The notes beneath the pieces are model-generated. The model searched no databases and was not told the origin of the DNA. It worked only from the letters and a program-made list of their open reading frames with translations. Of a stretch of 64,000 bases of DNA, positions 1 through 11,730 are shown one piece after another. A program made the position numbers and the translations under genes. The DNA is taken from assembly GCF_021155765.1 (NCBI RefSeq), contig NC_060105.1, positions 9,767,001 to 9,831,000 of the forward strand. Direction: 5' to 3'. This DNA comes from Diprion similis (lineage: Eukaryota; Arthropoda; Insecta; Hymenoptera; Diprionidae). The stretch's first letter is position 1. The number at the start of each line of letters is the position of its first letter.

Positions 1-968
1 TGTGTTCTGTTGGGATGATGTTTCGTTCAACTAAAAATTAAACAAACAGATAAAAATAACACGACATACACTTGATTAAACATTTAACTATACGGAGTGA
101 TAAACTACATGCACGGATCCGTGCAAAATCGATGTTAATGAAAAACCCCAACCTTGAATGAGACACAATCCATGTCCGACATTCGATTCAACGAAGAGAG
201 TTCGCTATGGGTGCTATCGTTTGAAATATTTGCTAAAATAAAAACGACGGCGGTGGTAAAACGTGACGTGCTATCGAGGCTTATGCTGTGTACTACCCTG
301 TGTACCATACGCTGTGTGCGAGAACTTTCAACACGGCCATCTTGGAGGCTAAAAGTCTCTTGAACGCAACGAGAGACGCACGCGCGTTAAGTTTAACGTG
401 TCAGTTTGGGTGGTATTCGAGGATCTTAACAAGCAGACGGGAAAAAAGCAGCGTTTACTTACGGCTAATATATAAAACTCGCTCAAATGGTTCCAAATAT
501 AATCAAAAATACTGGAGAACCAGGACCGTGAAGACGTGCGACGTACAAGACTGTTGTATGACAACGACGAGGACATCGGATCGATCAGATGGCGTCCGAT
601 TGGCTGAGCTCGCAAGGCCGAGCCTCGAAGCGTCGCGTGTCGCGCAGCTGCGTCACCAGCGCGGGCTATTCAAATCAGTTCAATTTTCCAGGGCCCAAAA
701 AGGCGCCTGCCGCAAGTTTCGCCAAAGGGATTTTTTACCCTCGAAACGTACGTAAGGGAAAAACGTTCGATAGTTATTTGTCAGTGAAGAAGAAATTAGA
801 AGAACGTTCGAAGGTATGGATTTCTGACAAATTGTTACCAACTTCAGGGCACGGCCTACGTGCAACCGAGTGCATCGACTCGGAGCTGATCCGTGGGAAT
901 GCAGCTGCGTGTTTAGTGTACTCGGAAGTTTGAAATGCAACGACATTTTAGCGTATTGATTCGCAATA
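1..968. other. Intergenic, with GC-rich promoter-like patch at 480-760
   Basis: No recognisable protein is encoded. Around 500-760 the base composition becomes CpG-rich against an AT-rich background. It contains an inverted CCAAT box (GATTGG near 597) next to an ATGGCG motif at 589, an arrangement common at start sites of TATA-less genes. An open frame from 589 reaches a good donor (AAG|gtatgg near 815), so this could be a first exon of a gene continuing in either direction, but I do not recognise the peptide. Confidence 0.35.
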
Positions 969-1504
969 CAGTCGAACCTCGCTAACTCGAATCTCAGGGG
1001 CAGAGCTAATTTCTTCGAGTAAGAGAGGTTTCGTCTTATCGGAGTTTTCGAGTTATGGAGGGTTACCAAAACAATATTCGACTTATAGAGGCTCATGAAA
1101 ATTCGCCAAATATATATCGTGGAGATATGTATTCTTTATTTTAGGACGTACATACTTAAAGATTTAAGTTTACGTTTGGAAGTCATTTCGAGACCGTACT
1201 GTGATCCGAAAACACTCGTCCATGTGACTAACAAGCATTAGCTCATGGGATGCAGGTTGTGACATGTGTTCTTTACGTCAGTGCGTAAAGAGCTTCGAGC
1301 TTTAGAGGTCAGGGTATTGGAACTTCGAGTATCTTTAAACTGGAGTCACAGAGGCAACATAATGGACTTTGATGCGTTCAGAAAACTTCGAATTATTCTC
1401 TGTTTTTTCTTCGAAGTGTAGAGGTTTTTGCAAGGGAACTGACTAAATCTCCGACATATAGAGGTTTTCAAATTATAGAGGTTCGAGTTAGCGAGGTTCG
1501 ACTG
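969..1504. mobile_element. pogo/Tigger-like non-autonomous DNA transposon (MITE), 536 bp
   Basis: The element begins CAGTCGAACCTCGCTAACTC and ends with its exact reverse complement. The terminal inverted repeats are 23 bp and perfect, and similarity continues imperfectly inward. It is flanked by TA on both sides (967-968 and 1505-1506), the target duplication expected for the Tc1/mariner/pogo superfamily. Short ATAGAGGTT-like motifs recur near both ends. There is no transposase frame inside, so it must have been moved in trans. Assignment to pogo/Tigger rests on the CAGTCGAACC-type end and TA site and is inferred. Confidence 0.85.
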
Positions 1505-2335
1505 TATGAGCTATAGAAAATTTCGAAGCTTCATTTGATTGGGGCTGAGTTCGTAAACCGTTAGAGAAGTCATACTAATGACCGAATAATGACTGTAGTA
1601 TCTTCGCATTTATCGGCACGTATATAGTCGCCTATAAATATTTTATGAGAAGAACGCGGTAAATTGGCACAAAATTCGAAAGTTAGTCGAATAGCAGAAT
1701 CGCGATCGAATTGTGATAAAATCATCCGATGGTCCGATAAATCATATGTGTCATTTGCCAGCTTTTTTCAAGTACTAAACGACTTTTTCTAATACTTCGT
1801 TCGCGGTAACTAACAAATAGAACAGATGACACAAAATTCAAGGATGCATCTTTGATCAAATCTCAGACCACAAGATCCATAAATTCTTCTGCTCAACGCT
1901 TTGTTTCATACTATTCGGTATACCTATGACTATTTAATTAGCGAAGAAATCCATCGCGTGCAGTTCGACGTTGTTAAAGTGAGTGGGGTAGGAGTAAAAT
2001 AATCTAGAGGTAAAAAATCCAGCGACGACTCGCGCCCTTGCTTGTGACCTAACCATGAAATGAAGTAACTCGTGACAAGCGACTATAAGTAACTTTGTTG
2101 ACTCAAGTAGTCGTAGAAGGGGAGCGTAAACCTCGCGTTCAACGAACCCCGCCTATAAGTGCGTGCACACCTGGTCAAGATACACAACACACTACATTCC
2201 ATATATGTACGCATTTTTATTTCGTTTCATAAGCAGTTCGGAGCTTCTTATGTAACGCGCGACTTAAGGCGATGTTATAGCTAGCGATACCCTCGCAGGA
2301 ATGCCATCGACACGAGGAGCAATTTGTTCAATTAA

Positions 2336-2354
2336 CCCCCCCCCCCCCCCCCCC
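2336..2354 (+). repeat. Poly-C run (19 nt)
   Basis: Nineteen consecutive C, highly unusual for an AT-rich genome. The G-rich complementary strand could form G-quadruplex-like structure. Homopolymer length may also be an assembly or sequencing artefact. Confidence 0.9.
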
Positions 2355-2940
2355 TCAATTCATACGCCGGTTACCTGGCGGGGAGCCATACAAACACATT
2401 GCACAAATGACCCAGAGACGTAGGTCGGCATCATCGCGACGAAAACCAAAAGTTGCGTAAGGGTGCGTGTGTCGGGGCGTTGGACACACACACTTTGCAC
2501 ACTATTTACACACATATTCATACACGAAAATAGGAAATAGAAAACAGGGTAGCGTGCTGACGGGACGACTCGATATCTGGAGATATTTTGGATAACAATA
2601 CCTGGTTGGAAGCTTTCCAGTAACTCATTACGTGGCCAAGACCCCTGAATAGCGTTTGCCACACTTTGTAAAACATCACAGTCCTCGCCGACAGCGTAAA
2701 TTTATCATTTAATTAAAATATATTGACACACAGCACTCGCAATGGTCGTGTCGTCGTCTCCTGCCTGCGAACCTCTAAAGACACATGGACATGTGCCGGG
2801 CGCTTCCCGCGCGATAACCAAACGAACTCTCTCTCGCCTCTCGCTCTTCTTCACTCTCCTTGGTCTGCCTACCACGATGCTACTCGCTAGCGGTTGGCGC
2901 TACTTCTTACCTCGGGTTGTGAGCGAACGGTCTACGTATC

Positions 2941-2969
2941 TTGCGTAGTACTATACGAGTACTACGCAA
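2941..2969. repeat. Perfect 12-bp-stem hairpin
   Basis: TTGCGTAGTACT and AGTACTACGCAA are exact reverse complements separated by 5 nt (ATACG). It sits in a GC-richer patch 25 bp upstream of another perfect palindrome. It could be a protein-binding operator-like site or a transcribed hairpin. Confidence 0.85.
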
Positions 2970-2993
2970 TTGTGTTTCCGTGTTATGTGGTAC

Positions 2994-3005
2994 GGTGGCG
3001 CCACC
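2994..3005. promoter_or_regulatory. Perfect 12-bp palindrome GGTGGCGCCACC
   Basis: Self-complementary GC-rich site inside a promoter-like patch (about 2.7-3.05 kb). No TATA box or obvious start codon context identifies the gene it would serve. Confidence 0.45.
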
Positions 3006-5050
3006 CGACCGATCTCGGTACTTACTAATGCGATCGGCCGAACTTTTTCCATAGATATAGTAAGAGATAGAGTGGATGCGATGAGGAGGTTTGCATGAGT
3101 GGAAATATGGAGAATAAACGAGTCTAATCTTCGTACCTTCGATCCAGCATCAAAAATCCGTACAATAAGGCTTCAGACTAGACAGAGACGGATTATTTGC
3201 CAAAAATTTATAATTAGTTTGTGAGGTTATGTTTATCCTCAACATCTACTTATTTTTCTAATAAAGATGCACGGTTAAAAATCATTATATTTTTCCTATA
3301 TTTACTAAGTGATATGCGAACAGTTTCATTTCCTACCCTCTATCTGAATTTCGAGTTACTCTAACGGCATAGAGATAATAATACCAGATAGAGTGGACAA
3401 GTGAGTGGTATGGCTGGCTACCGGCTCACCGATAAATAGAGAACGAAAAATCGAAATATATATTGGGATCAAAACTGGAACGAGTTACCTTTCTAAGCAA
3501 ATATGTGCCAATCACTAGCAACGCATGCGTGGCAGGATAAGACTCATTCTAAATTTGTAAAATAGCTTTTTTCGATGTTTTCTTACAATCATGTTGCTAA
3601 TTATGACTTGTAATTGTACAAAGCATAGAGATGTATGAATTTTTATCCTCTTTCCGTACCCATCCGTTTGTAAATTATTTGAAAAACTGCACTTCATAAG
3701 AGTAATTTTCATCGCCGCTGTATAAAGAAGTAATGTCACATTGCCTTAAACCGTTCCCAAGTATTCCAACGACATGCCATACAGGAAACAAGCCTTAAAT
3801 GTACAGATTTTCTCGTTACAGAAAACAGATCGCTCTCCATAAGAGTGGCGAAAATATTTTCACAGTAACTTGCTGACTGTCTCTACAAGACAATTTCGCA
3901 CAGTTGAAGCTGTTGTAAAATTAGATTTTCCTGTTCTGAATTCCTTATATTTCTTTTCGGATGCAACGTAGATTTTTTCAGCTTCTTATCATAGCTTTTC
4001 AAAATATTATTGCATTGAGAAAATTTAATACCAACGAAGAGGAAAAACATCTTTCGTCATTTTCAAGCGTTAGTTATTCTTTGTGGGCAAAGGAAAACAA
4101 AGATAAATTTTTCCCGGAATATTCGAGATTTTTTCAAAACTTGTAAAAATCCGATATGATTAGTTAATGCCGAATTCGTACTAGTTTTGTTTTAAACAAA
4201 AATTTATAAACTGAAAAGTTGAAAATTCAAAGGTTACTTGGTTAGAACAGATGTTACATATTTACGTAAAGTACGAAATTGAAATTGATAACGTTAACAT
4301 AATGAAACATCTTCGGAAATCCCCGCTATTCAGCAACTTGATAATTTTCATAAATGCGGTAAGCCGTGAATGAGGCCATGTTAAAGCAAAAAAAAAAAAT
4401 CATCTTACAGCCGCAACTTTTGTCAACTAATCGAGAAGAAATAAAGTGGCGCCTCTTATCTAGTTTTCATTACGCTAACGTTACGATCTTGAACTCCGTG
4501 TATGTTTATAATGGACAAACTTTGAAGTATAAAAGTATATCATTATTAAGTACATAACACGGTACGACTATTACGAAGTATTGCATTATTTAGTTACAGG
4601 ATGTGATCAGATCGTCCAACTTCCGCAAGAACTTTCATCGATGATTCAATCGTCCAGATAATTACCAAATGGAAATAATAATGATAATCAAACGACGAAT
4701 TTCAATTACTATATAAGAATACTACGAGCTTGCAGTGTAGTTAATCCAATGCTGTGCAGATACAAAATATTATGCAACCATGACAATAAAAAAAATCTGT
4801 ATGATATACCGATAAATACGAGCATCTTTTTTAAGTCCTACAGCCTTATGAAGGGTGATAATGAAGTCGTGTTTATCTGATTGTGAATTAGACTAAGAAC
4901 TTGTGTGAAAGCAGATCTCGTATGCTCAGCGAAGGAAGGGATCAAAATGGAGTTAAAATGGTATAATTGGTTGAGTTAATTAAATAAAGAAACAATTTGC
5001 AGCCTGCTACATTTGTGATGATGAAAATTAAAAATGTACAGCGTATTTTA

Positions 5051-5498
5051 AGGTCACGCAGCAGTCCTACCTTTACTGACCGAGCAAACTCGACCTTTTT
5101 CTTCTTATATTAAATAAACGAATGAACGGAAAGAATTCAAACTTCGACGGTGCATAGTTTTTTCGTAGTAGAATTCAGGAAAGTTACTCATATTCCGAAA
5201 ATCGATAAAGAAATGTGTGGTTTTTGACACATGTTACTATTCCCACATTTCCTGCGTTTCAGGGACTAAAAATTGCCTAATTGAGATAGTTTCCGCAATT
5301 GCAGAAAGAATGAGGAGTAAAATGAGCCATGGTGAGATATTTTTCGGGATATAAGTAACTTTCCTGAATTTCACTAAGAAAGAGCGATGCACCGCCGAAG
5401 TTTGAATCCTTTTCGTTCATTTGTTTATTTAATATAGGAAGAAAAGAGAAAAACGGTGAGTTTGCACGGTTGGTAAGGGTAGGACTGTTACATGACCT
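5051..5498. mobile_element. Fold-back MITE, 448 bp, arms about 155 bp, TTA duplication
   Basis: The left arm (about 5051-5203) and right arm (about 5335-5498) are inverted copies about 80% or more identical, including shared blocks such as TATATTAAATAAAC and AATTCAGGAAAGTTAC. The ends are AGGTCA...TGACCT. Both are flanked by TTA (5048-5050 and 5499-5501), the duplication size used by PIF/Harbinger elements. The loop of about 130 bp has no coding capacity. A transcript would fold into a long double-stranded RNA. Superfamily assignment is tentative. Confidence 0.75.
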
Positions 5499-5504
5499 TT
5501 ATAG

Positions 5505-8500
5505 CTAAATATTAAACATCGTTATTAGTAGTAAATAAAACAGTTGGACAAAGCAGAATATATAGCAATTGTACCTCAATCTCTGAGGCCAACTTGATTA
5601 ATTTTGGCTGCTGTTGAGAGAATCGCTTAGCCGCTGACGCAAAAGATATTAATGATCGCCAACCAACGGCTATCCATGACTCCCTGTGAAACCACTGCAA
5701 CAAATGAGAAATTCTTTTTTCAATACTGAGAGGCTCTCCTCCGTTCGCATCGGCCCTTATAACGTTACTTAAAAACTGAACGCCACATTGGTTTTGAAGG
5801 TGAATATTTTTTTCGAAACTAATTATAAAACGAATCAAAGTAGCCTACCAAACTTGTTAAACTAGAGTCATAGTGTACCGTAAAAAGTATTAATGATATT
5901 ACATTATCTTATCAGAAGGTTAAAAATTCCGAGACATGATGCTCGCCGAATGCCATGTACAATAACGTACATAGAGATATAATTCCAACATCACGAAAGT
6001 TGATTTAGATATTTTTAGTTTTACTTCTTTGATTTAATGCTTCTCTGGCGATAACGAATCAGTGGGTACAAGGCATTCCGTTGTAAGCTTGGCGATTCGA
6101 GTTGATCATGAATTCCGAGACTCGGACCGATGAATTTCCTCTATTACAGGATATTGAATACGATTGAATTGTATCGTAGAAGTGTCTGATAAAATGATAA
6201 ATGAAGATAATCGCTAATTGCAGGTTTAAACTCAGTTTCACACAGTGGATATCGACTAGATCGACGCCAGGGAAATATTCGCGACTCAACCTGATCACTT
6301 GAGCTATTATTGACTCGGTAGACGCACAGCGTCATCGTTTTTCTTGGGTGGATGCTTAATTTTCCGATCTGCCATTCGCCGCGCGATTAGATGACAGAAA
6401 TAATTTTCTAAAATTTCTGACGATATTGTGAATGCTCAGGAGGATTACTCTAGGATTGGACGTATTTTTTTATTTTCACCGAAAGAACGCGACAATCGCA
6501 GGTATATAAATGCTACATCGATGCTATTTGTGACCGAAATGAGAATTGAAATAAAACCGTTGTACCCTGCAAGTGTCTCAAAAATTTATTCAAAAGTATA
6601 TTATTGCCATCATGGTGGCTGGCATTGTTCACTGGCTAAAGTTTGTAGGTTACTTGAAAATAAAAATAAATGACAATTATTGAAGTGGGCTACGATAAGC
6701 TTTCAGTAAAATAGATTGAGAACGTCATTCATGTATTACATGAATGTAATTTCAAGAATAAATTAAACAAAATTGTGATTTTAAACTAGTTTAGTCCGTT
6801 TCTAAAAACTATTCCCAAAGCAAATTTTATTTAATTTCCATGCATTTTGTTAATACTCGTAGTTATTTATATAATAATAGAGAATCCGGTATCGCAGTTA
6901 CAAAACTGTGGGTTTCTCACGCCTCTGTAACAGTAAGGCGTTAAACATAGATTTTAGTATAATCCATCCCAATTTTTTAATTATTGTTAGAAATCAACAC
7001 ACAAAATTAAAATGATCGTCAGAGATTACTGTGCAACGTGAATAATGAGTATAGTATTATTGTAAACAATCATGCCAAACTTCATCAAGTTTTAAGGTTT
7101 TTGAATGCTCCTACACACCCTGATTACGAAAAGTTCTGTAAAAAAAAATAACAAAATGACACTCAAATTTAGTTAGCAACGTGTTTTCTTATTCTATCGA
7201 CTGCTGTTCACAGTTTTTATGGATAACCCAAAACTTGATCTTCTTTGTACAAAAATATTATAAAAGTTTAGACTGTAATGTTTATCGACGACGAGGCAAT
7301 TCTGATGTTGAAGCTGGCATTTACGGTTCTTTATAAAACCCTGAAACTTTTTAGATTCGCAGAGTATAGTAATCAATTCTTCGATCACTTATACTGTTAC
7401 TTTCAAGTTTTCAAATGTCTCCTCGTTAAAGTATATGTATACTATATACCGATAAAGTACAGGAATTGATGTTACGTTTAATAACTGTTTCCATGATTCT
7501 GAAATGGTAAGAACAACAAGTCGTTCTCATCTTAGGAGTGAGAAACGGACAACTGATTTACACAGCAAGAACGCAAATACAGCTGCAGTTCAAGGCTTCT
7601 AATCCAACGCCATACGGAATGAATATGGTATGAGGTTTGAGCCAAATACCAATGTTGCTTCGTATCGTCTATGCGAACAATTTTGTTCCAGTGTGTGCAC
7701 ACAATGCTTTACATAAAGGATTAATTGAAAAACACATGTCTATAATATGGCATAAGTTAAATTATACTTAAGTTAAATATTTGACGCTAATTATTGATTT
7801 AATAGAATCGTTAATTATATGGTGTATATAGTGAAAGCAATGGGTTGAACAAATCTTACAAAGCTGAAAATTTTATCAGTTTTCACTGATTGTTTTCTCC
7901 ATTCATCTAGAAATGGTTGACCGCGATATAACCTGCTCACGCTATCGTTTCTCAGTAAATCCTGTACGCATTTCCGGCACGTATTTCTTTTAATAACAAA
8001 CCGCGATTCAGAATAGGACCACGAACAAAAACCCCGACCGAGATTATTCTGTAACTTACCGGAAGTCTACTTCATTGCTCAACAATTAATGAGGAAAGTC
8101 GAGGTTCAGGTAGCTACAAAAAAGTAAGGTCTTATTGCACACATCCTACAACTGACAATTCGACCGTTTGATTAAAATTGTCAAGTGATTCATTCATTAA
8201 TCATTAATCATTAATCATTAAAACTTATCGAAGTATGATTTGGTTGCTAAACAAGTTTTCTTTTGAATTTTTGCTACGACATAAGATCGGAACAGGTTTA
8301 ATTTCTCTATGAACTGTTTCGTGTACAATTGGCAAAATTTTTTGGAACATGTATAACTTAAAACTTCTAATATTCTATGTAAATCTTAACGAATCGAATC
8401 CAATCTCCCAATTAATCAATGATAGACAAATTTTTTCTCCGTCAAATCAACATTCCTCAGTCTTGACTGCAATTTTTACAGTCTATTCAGAATCGTATCA

Positions 8501-8700
8501 AAAACAAGTTTCATCGGTCGAGTGTGCACAGCCGGAAACCAAACAAGAAAATCTATGGATTTCATATTCTGAATAAATTTCCCTGCAGACGTTTTCGCCA
8601 CAGTTTGAGCTCGCTGATCGAGGATAAAAGTTTCTCGTGCAGTATTTGCAAGCTTGGACGTTGATGAAACGTTTATCGGCGGTAAAAGTTTATCCGAAGC
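5505..8700. other. Intergenic AT-rich DNA without recognised gene
   Basis: Only short open frames without family resemblance. A short tandem repeat of AATCATT (about four copies) lies at roughly 8190-8220. Nothing else supportable was seen. Confidence 0.5.
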
Positions 8701-8728
8701 GTTTTACGCCTTCCTCTGGTACCCAGAT

Positions 8729-8827
8729 CACGTGGAGCAGCGACAAACAAAAGCCAAACGGCCCGGCAAGCTATCGACGGGTTTTCGGGACCTGTTCGGG
8801 TCACGTGTTACCCGCGTCACGTGACGC
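8729..8827. promoter_or_regulatory. Cluster of three CACGTG E-boxes with a 14-bp perfect palindrome
   Basis: CACGTG occurs at 8729-8734, 8802-8807 and 8818-8823. The last is embedded in the 14-bp perfect palindrome GCGTCACGTGACGC (8814-8827), which contains GTCACGTGAC, the CLEAR-type site bound by MITF/TFEB-class bHLH-zip factors and also by USF, Myc/Max and Clock/Cycle proteins. The surrounding 8.6-9.0 kb is GC-richer than its neighbours. The motif cluster suggests an enhancer or promoter about 2.9 kb upstream of the PAQR4 start codon. The target gene is inferred only from proximity. Confidence 0.55.
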
Positions 8828-8829
8828 AT

Positions 8830-11230
8830 ACTGGAATTGAAGTTGCGCTACAGCGAGCGAGTGGCGCATAAGGTCAGGCGCACGAACACGCTTTTTCAAC
8901 GTTCTACGCGCATCACGCCTGTTGTATACGAGGATATCCATAAGCGTACGATGCGATAGAATTAGGTTTGCACTATAGAAGCGTTTGGATGAGTCTATCC
9001 GAAGAACGAGTGTATATAGCGAGAGAAATTATCGAGCGTATGTGCGCACGGAATGTGTGAAGTATAACGTGTTATACGTATGCATGTATTATACTATTAA
9101 ATTATAAACAGAGCAAGAACCCAAACCTGGGCATGCGATAAAGATAGAAGAGATGACGCATGCTAATTAGATTACATAATATACCTTAGCGAGAGGATGA
9201 ATACTCGGTAAGCAATTACGCCGTGAGTGGAAAAGAGAGGCTCTTCGAGCGGTGGAAGTACAAGTTGTATAACAGCGGATGATGATAGCTGCCCGATTCA
9301 TCCCTCGGGGTAATTGATATGATCTAGGAGTACGAGCGTCGGAACAACAAGTAAAACTCGATCATTTTATAGATCTCGAGGAATTGTTATGCATATGGAG
9401 GCGCGACGTATGGATGGATATGATCGACACTTTCTCCTCTCGCGAAAAGCTCCGCAAGCTTCTGTACTTTGACAGAACTCCTGGACGACAGCAGCAGCAT
9501 TCGGGGTACCCCGGGGTCGGCCAGGAACTGTTTGTTAACTGTCACGACTGGCACGATGAGGAAGGGATTTCGATACACCAGAGAATCTCTCTCTCGGCCC
9601 CGCCGCGCTTCCCACAAGCTTGGATCGCAAATGCGCCGAGGACGCCAATGTAAGGCGCAGGCGCCCAAATCCGTCGTTTCACCTCGCTTCCGCGATCCAA
9701 CATTGTCTATGGTGTCTTAATCCCGCCGATTCATCGCCACGAGTTCGTGCTTTACCCGCGCTTTCGATTTCAGTTTAGACATTTTTTGCTGACCCGGTGG
9801 TATATAGGTAAACGTACCAAAATCAGAATAGTTTATGTTACACACAATATTGTTGTGGTGGACCTCGGGCTGCTCGCCAAAAAATTTCTGTTACAACTGC
9901 AACCTCATTCACCCGTAATATGCGCGAAGTTTGAATTTCGGGATTTGCAATGAGGTTTAGCGGTTTTTCTACACTAGACAATTAAGGCGAGCTGCACTGG
10001 ATGCAAAACACTCCCTGAAGCTTTCCTTTTTTATGTAAAGGAATATTATTTCGATACCTTATCAATGACTATCTATGAGTATGTATGGTATAATTATGGC
10101 CAATTATACGGTGAGAAGTCAGAAGGAAGACGCTGTCTTTAAACTAGAAGATGAGAATGTGACTCCAAAAGTCTTATGCCACACGCACCTGCGATCGATT
10201 CATGATCGAACGATGAATTACTTTTGATATTGCACGGATATGAATGAGAATCAGAGTAAACAAAGTTACTCTTTGAAGTCGTGGCGATGAAGAATTTCAC
10301 TAAATAGTAATATATACATACAACGATACAGAGCGATAATTGACAAGTTTGCACACCAATTTCTACGTTACGAATATTTATCGAAAATCATTAAAATTAT
10401 CTGCAAGTCTCGAATCATCGCCATTTTCTCAGAATATTTACATAAAATCAATCAAAGGAGTACTAGCGTGAATCACTTCAGCTTTTCTAAATATCAAGAT
10501 ACTAAATTTATTATATCACTACCTTTGTATAATTCATTAAAGTCGACAAGTGATAAATATCAACATTACAGGTACGTAGAATGTAGATAACTGGAACTGT
10601 AAGTAACAATATGAAGTTAAAGTTAGCAACGTTATCGTAACGACGTATAATCACAATTTTTTTTTTTCTTTTTTTACAACTTACAGGTTTAGTCGAAATT
10701 CACTCCTTCGAAGTTACTCTAAAATTATAAAGTGATAATTCTTTTCACAATCTTTCGTTAAGTCAGTACGTTTCTAACTTCAAACTCACGTTATAAAGAG
10801 TCGGAAAAGAATATGAGACTGAAGTTAATGGCGTTGACGTAACGAAACGTGACGGAAAACAACCGTCCTTATCAGACAATTTTAGAATGACTTTCAATGA
10901 AAATTGGTTTTTCAAAGTAACAATATCTTCCTTATTTAGTGGTTTCCTAAACCACGGAAACATTCCTAAATATACGAAGTATCGATTCTTCTTAAACATA
11001 CGTCATTACATTAATCTTACTAACTTAATCCTCACGAACAAATAATAGTAAAATCCACACTTTTCCCGACTATCGAACATAAAAAATGCCGAGCTTGGCT
11101 ATTCCGCATTGTCCAAAAATGGAAGCACCCCGATACCCCTTTATGCCGCATTCGAGGAGGGTTTGATGTGGTTTCATTGAAGTCGAACAGGGAGGGAAGC
11201 CCGTACTGCACAGGCTGATAATCTCGGGCG
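8830..11230. other. Intergenic, upstream of PAQR4
   Basis: A GC-richer patch at about 9360-9720 carries open frames on both strands but no recognisable protein. It may be regulatory or an untranslated exon. A degenerate repeat-family copy is annotated at about 10.6-10.85 kb. The rest is AT-rich. Confidence 0.45.
10608..10855. repeat. Degenerate copy of the 'GAAGTTA..AACGTTATCGTAACG' repeat family
   Basis: TGAAGTTAAAGTTAGCAACG at 10,611 continues into TTATCGTAACG. A related direct copy (CTGAAGTTAATGGCGTTGAC, continuing GTAACG) starts near 10,823, and an inverted partial copy near 10,770-10,795 reads AACTTCAAACTCACG. The same motif forms the ends of the element at 22.9 kb, so this looks like a decayed or nested MITE. 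Confidence 0.45.
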
Positions 11231-11235
11231 CACAT

Positions 11236-11282
11236 AGAGAGAGAAAATGAGAGAGAGAAGGAGAGAGAGAGAGAGAGGCGGG
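11236..11282 (+). promoter_or_regulatory. GAGA-repeat tract upstream of PAQR4
   Basis: A nearly uninterrupted GA-rich stretch ending in 18-20 nt of GAGAGA. GA repeats are bound by GAGA factor/Trl-type proteins in insect promoters. It lies just upstream of a TATAAAA sequence at 11,299-11,305, so a core promoter for the + strand gene is likely here. Confidence 0.5.
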
Positions 11283-11298
11283 GGCGAGCGAGCGTGTG

Positions 11299-11305
11299 TA
11301 TAAAA
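11299..11305 (+). promoter_or_regulatory. Candidate TATA box (TATAAAA) of PAQR4
   Basis: TATAAAA lies 17 bp downstream of the GA tract and 432 bp upstream of the PAQR4 ATG. The interval to the ATG is GC-rich with a CAG/CAC tandem tract (about 11,391-11,420), consistent with a 5' untranslated region of about 400 nt. The start site itself cannot be seen. Confidence 0.4.
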
Positions 11306-11390
11306 GCAATCAATATCGTCGCCTTGGCAACGCTCTTCGAAACTCGGGAGAACGGGGGTTGGTCGGCTGGTTGGTCGGCTGGGAGTGGGC

Positions 11391-11421
11391 GCAGCAGCAG
11401 CAGCAGCACCAGCAGCACCAG
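11391..11421 (+). repeat. CAG/CAC triplet tract in PAQR4 5' leader
   Basis: Short imperfect run of GCAGCAGCAGCAGCACCAGC units located between the candidate TATA box and the PAQR4 start codon. Probably transcribed as leader sequence. Confidence 0.7.
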
Positions 11422-11730
11422 CTCAGGAACTTGAGAGACGGCAGTGGCACGAGCTTTCAGAAGCGCGGAACCCGTTGGTGCCTCGACTCGAGTCGACTCG
11501 GAGCGAATCGAAGTCGGTCGCGTTTCCGCAGCGAGCAGTCTTGCCGGGGAATTGATCGGCCACGCGTGCTCGAGGAGGAGGTTCATCGCGCACCTCGTCG
11601 TCCTCGGGTTCCAGAGGCAGCGGGCGCGATGCTCTGCTCTCTTAGGGGCGCGATTTCGCCCTCCAGGTGACAGGCTGCCCTCGTCGGGTTATCTCGCCGT
11701 CGAGACTCGCTTTCAGAAGTCCTGGACACG

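Larger units (their letters stand above)
1507..5050. other. Intergenic DNA without a recognised gene
   Basis: Mostly AT-rich. A run of 19 C lies at 2336-2354. A more GC-rich, promoter-like patch at about 2700-3030 contains two perfect palindromes listed separately. Open frames here are short and match no family I know. Confidence 0.5.

Noticed and set aside
288..755. + strand 155-aa frame
   Set aside because: No recognisable domain, ordinary length by chance in this composition, overlaps a promoter-like block.
11032..11586. Minus-strand 184-aa frame over the PAQR4 promoter and leader
   Set aside because: Its Leu/Ser runs come from the GA repeat and CAG tract read backwards. The + strand gene explains this region.
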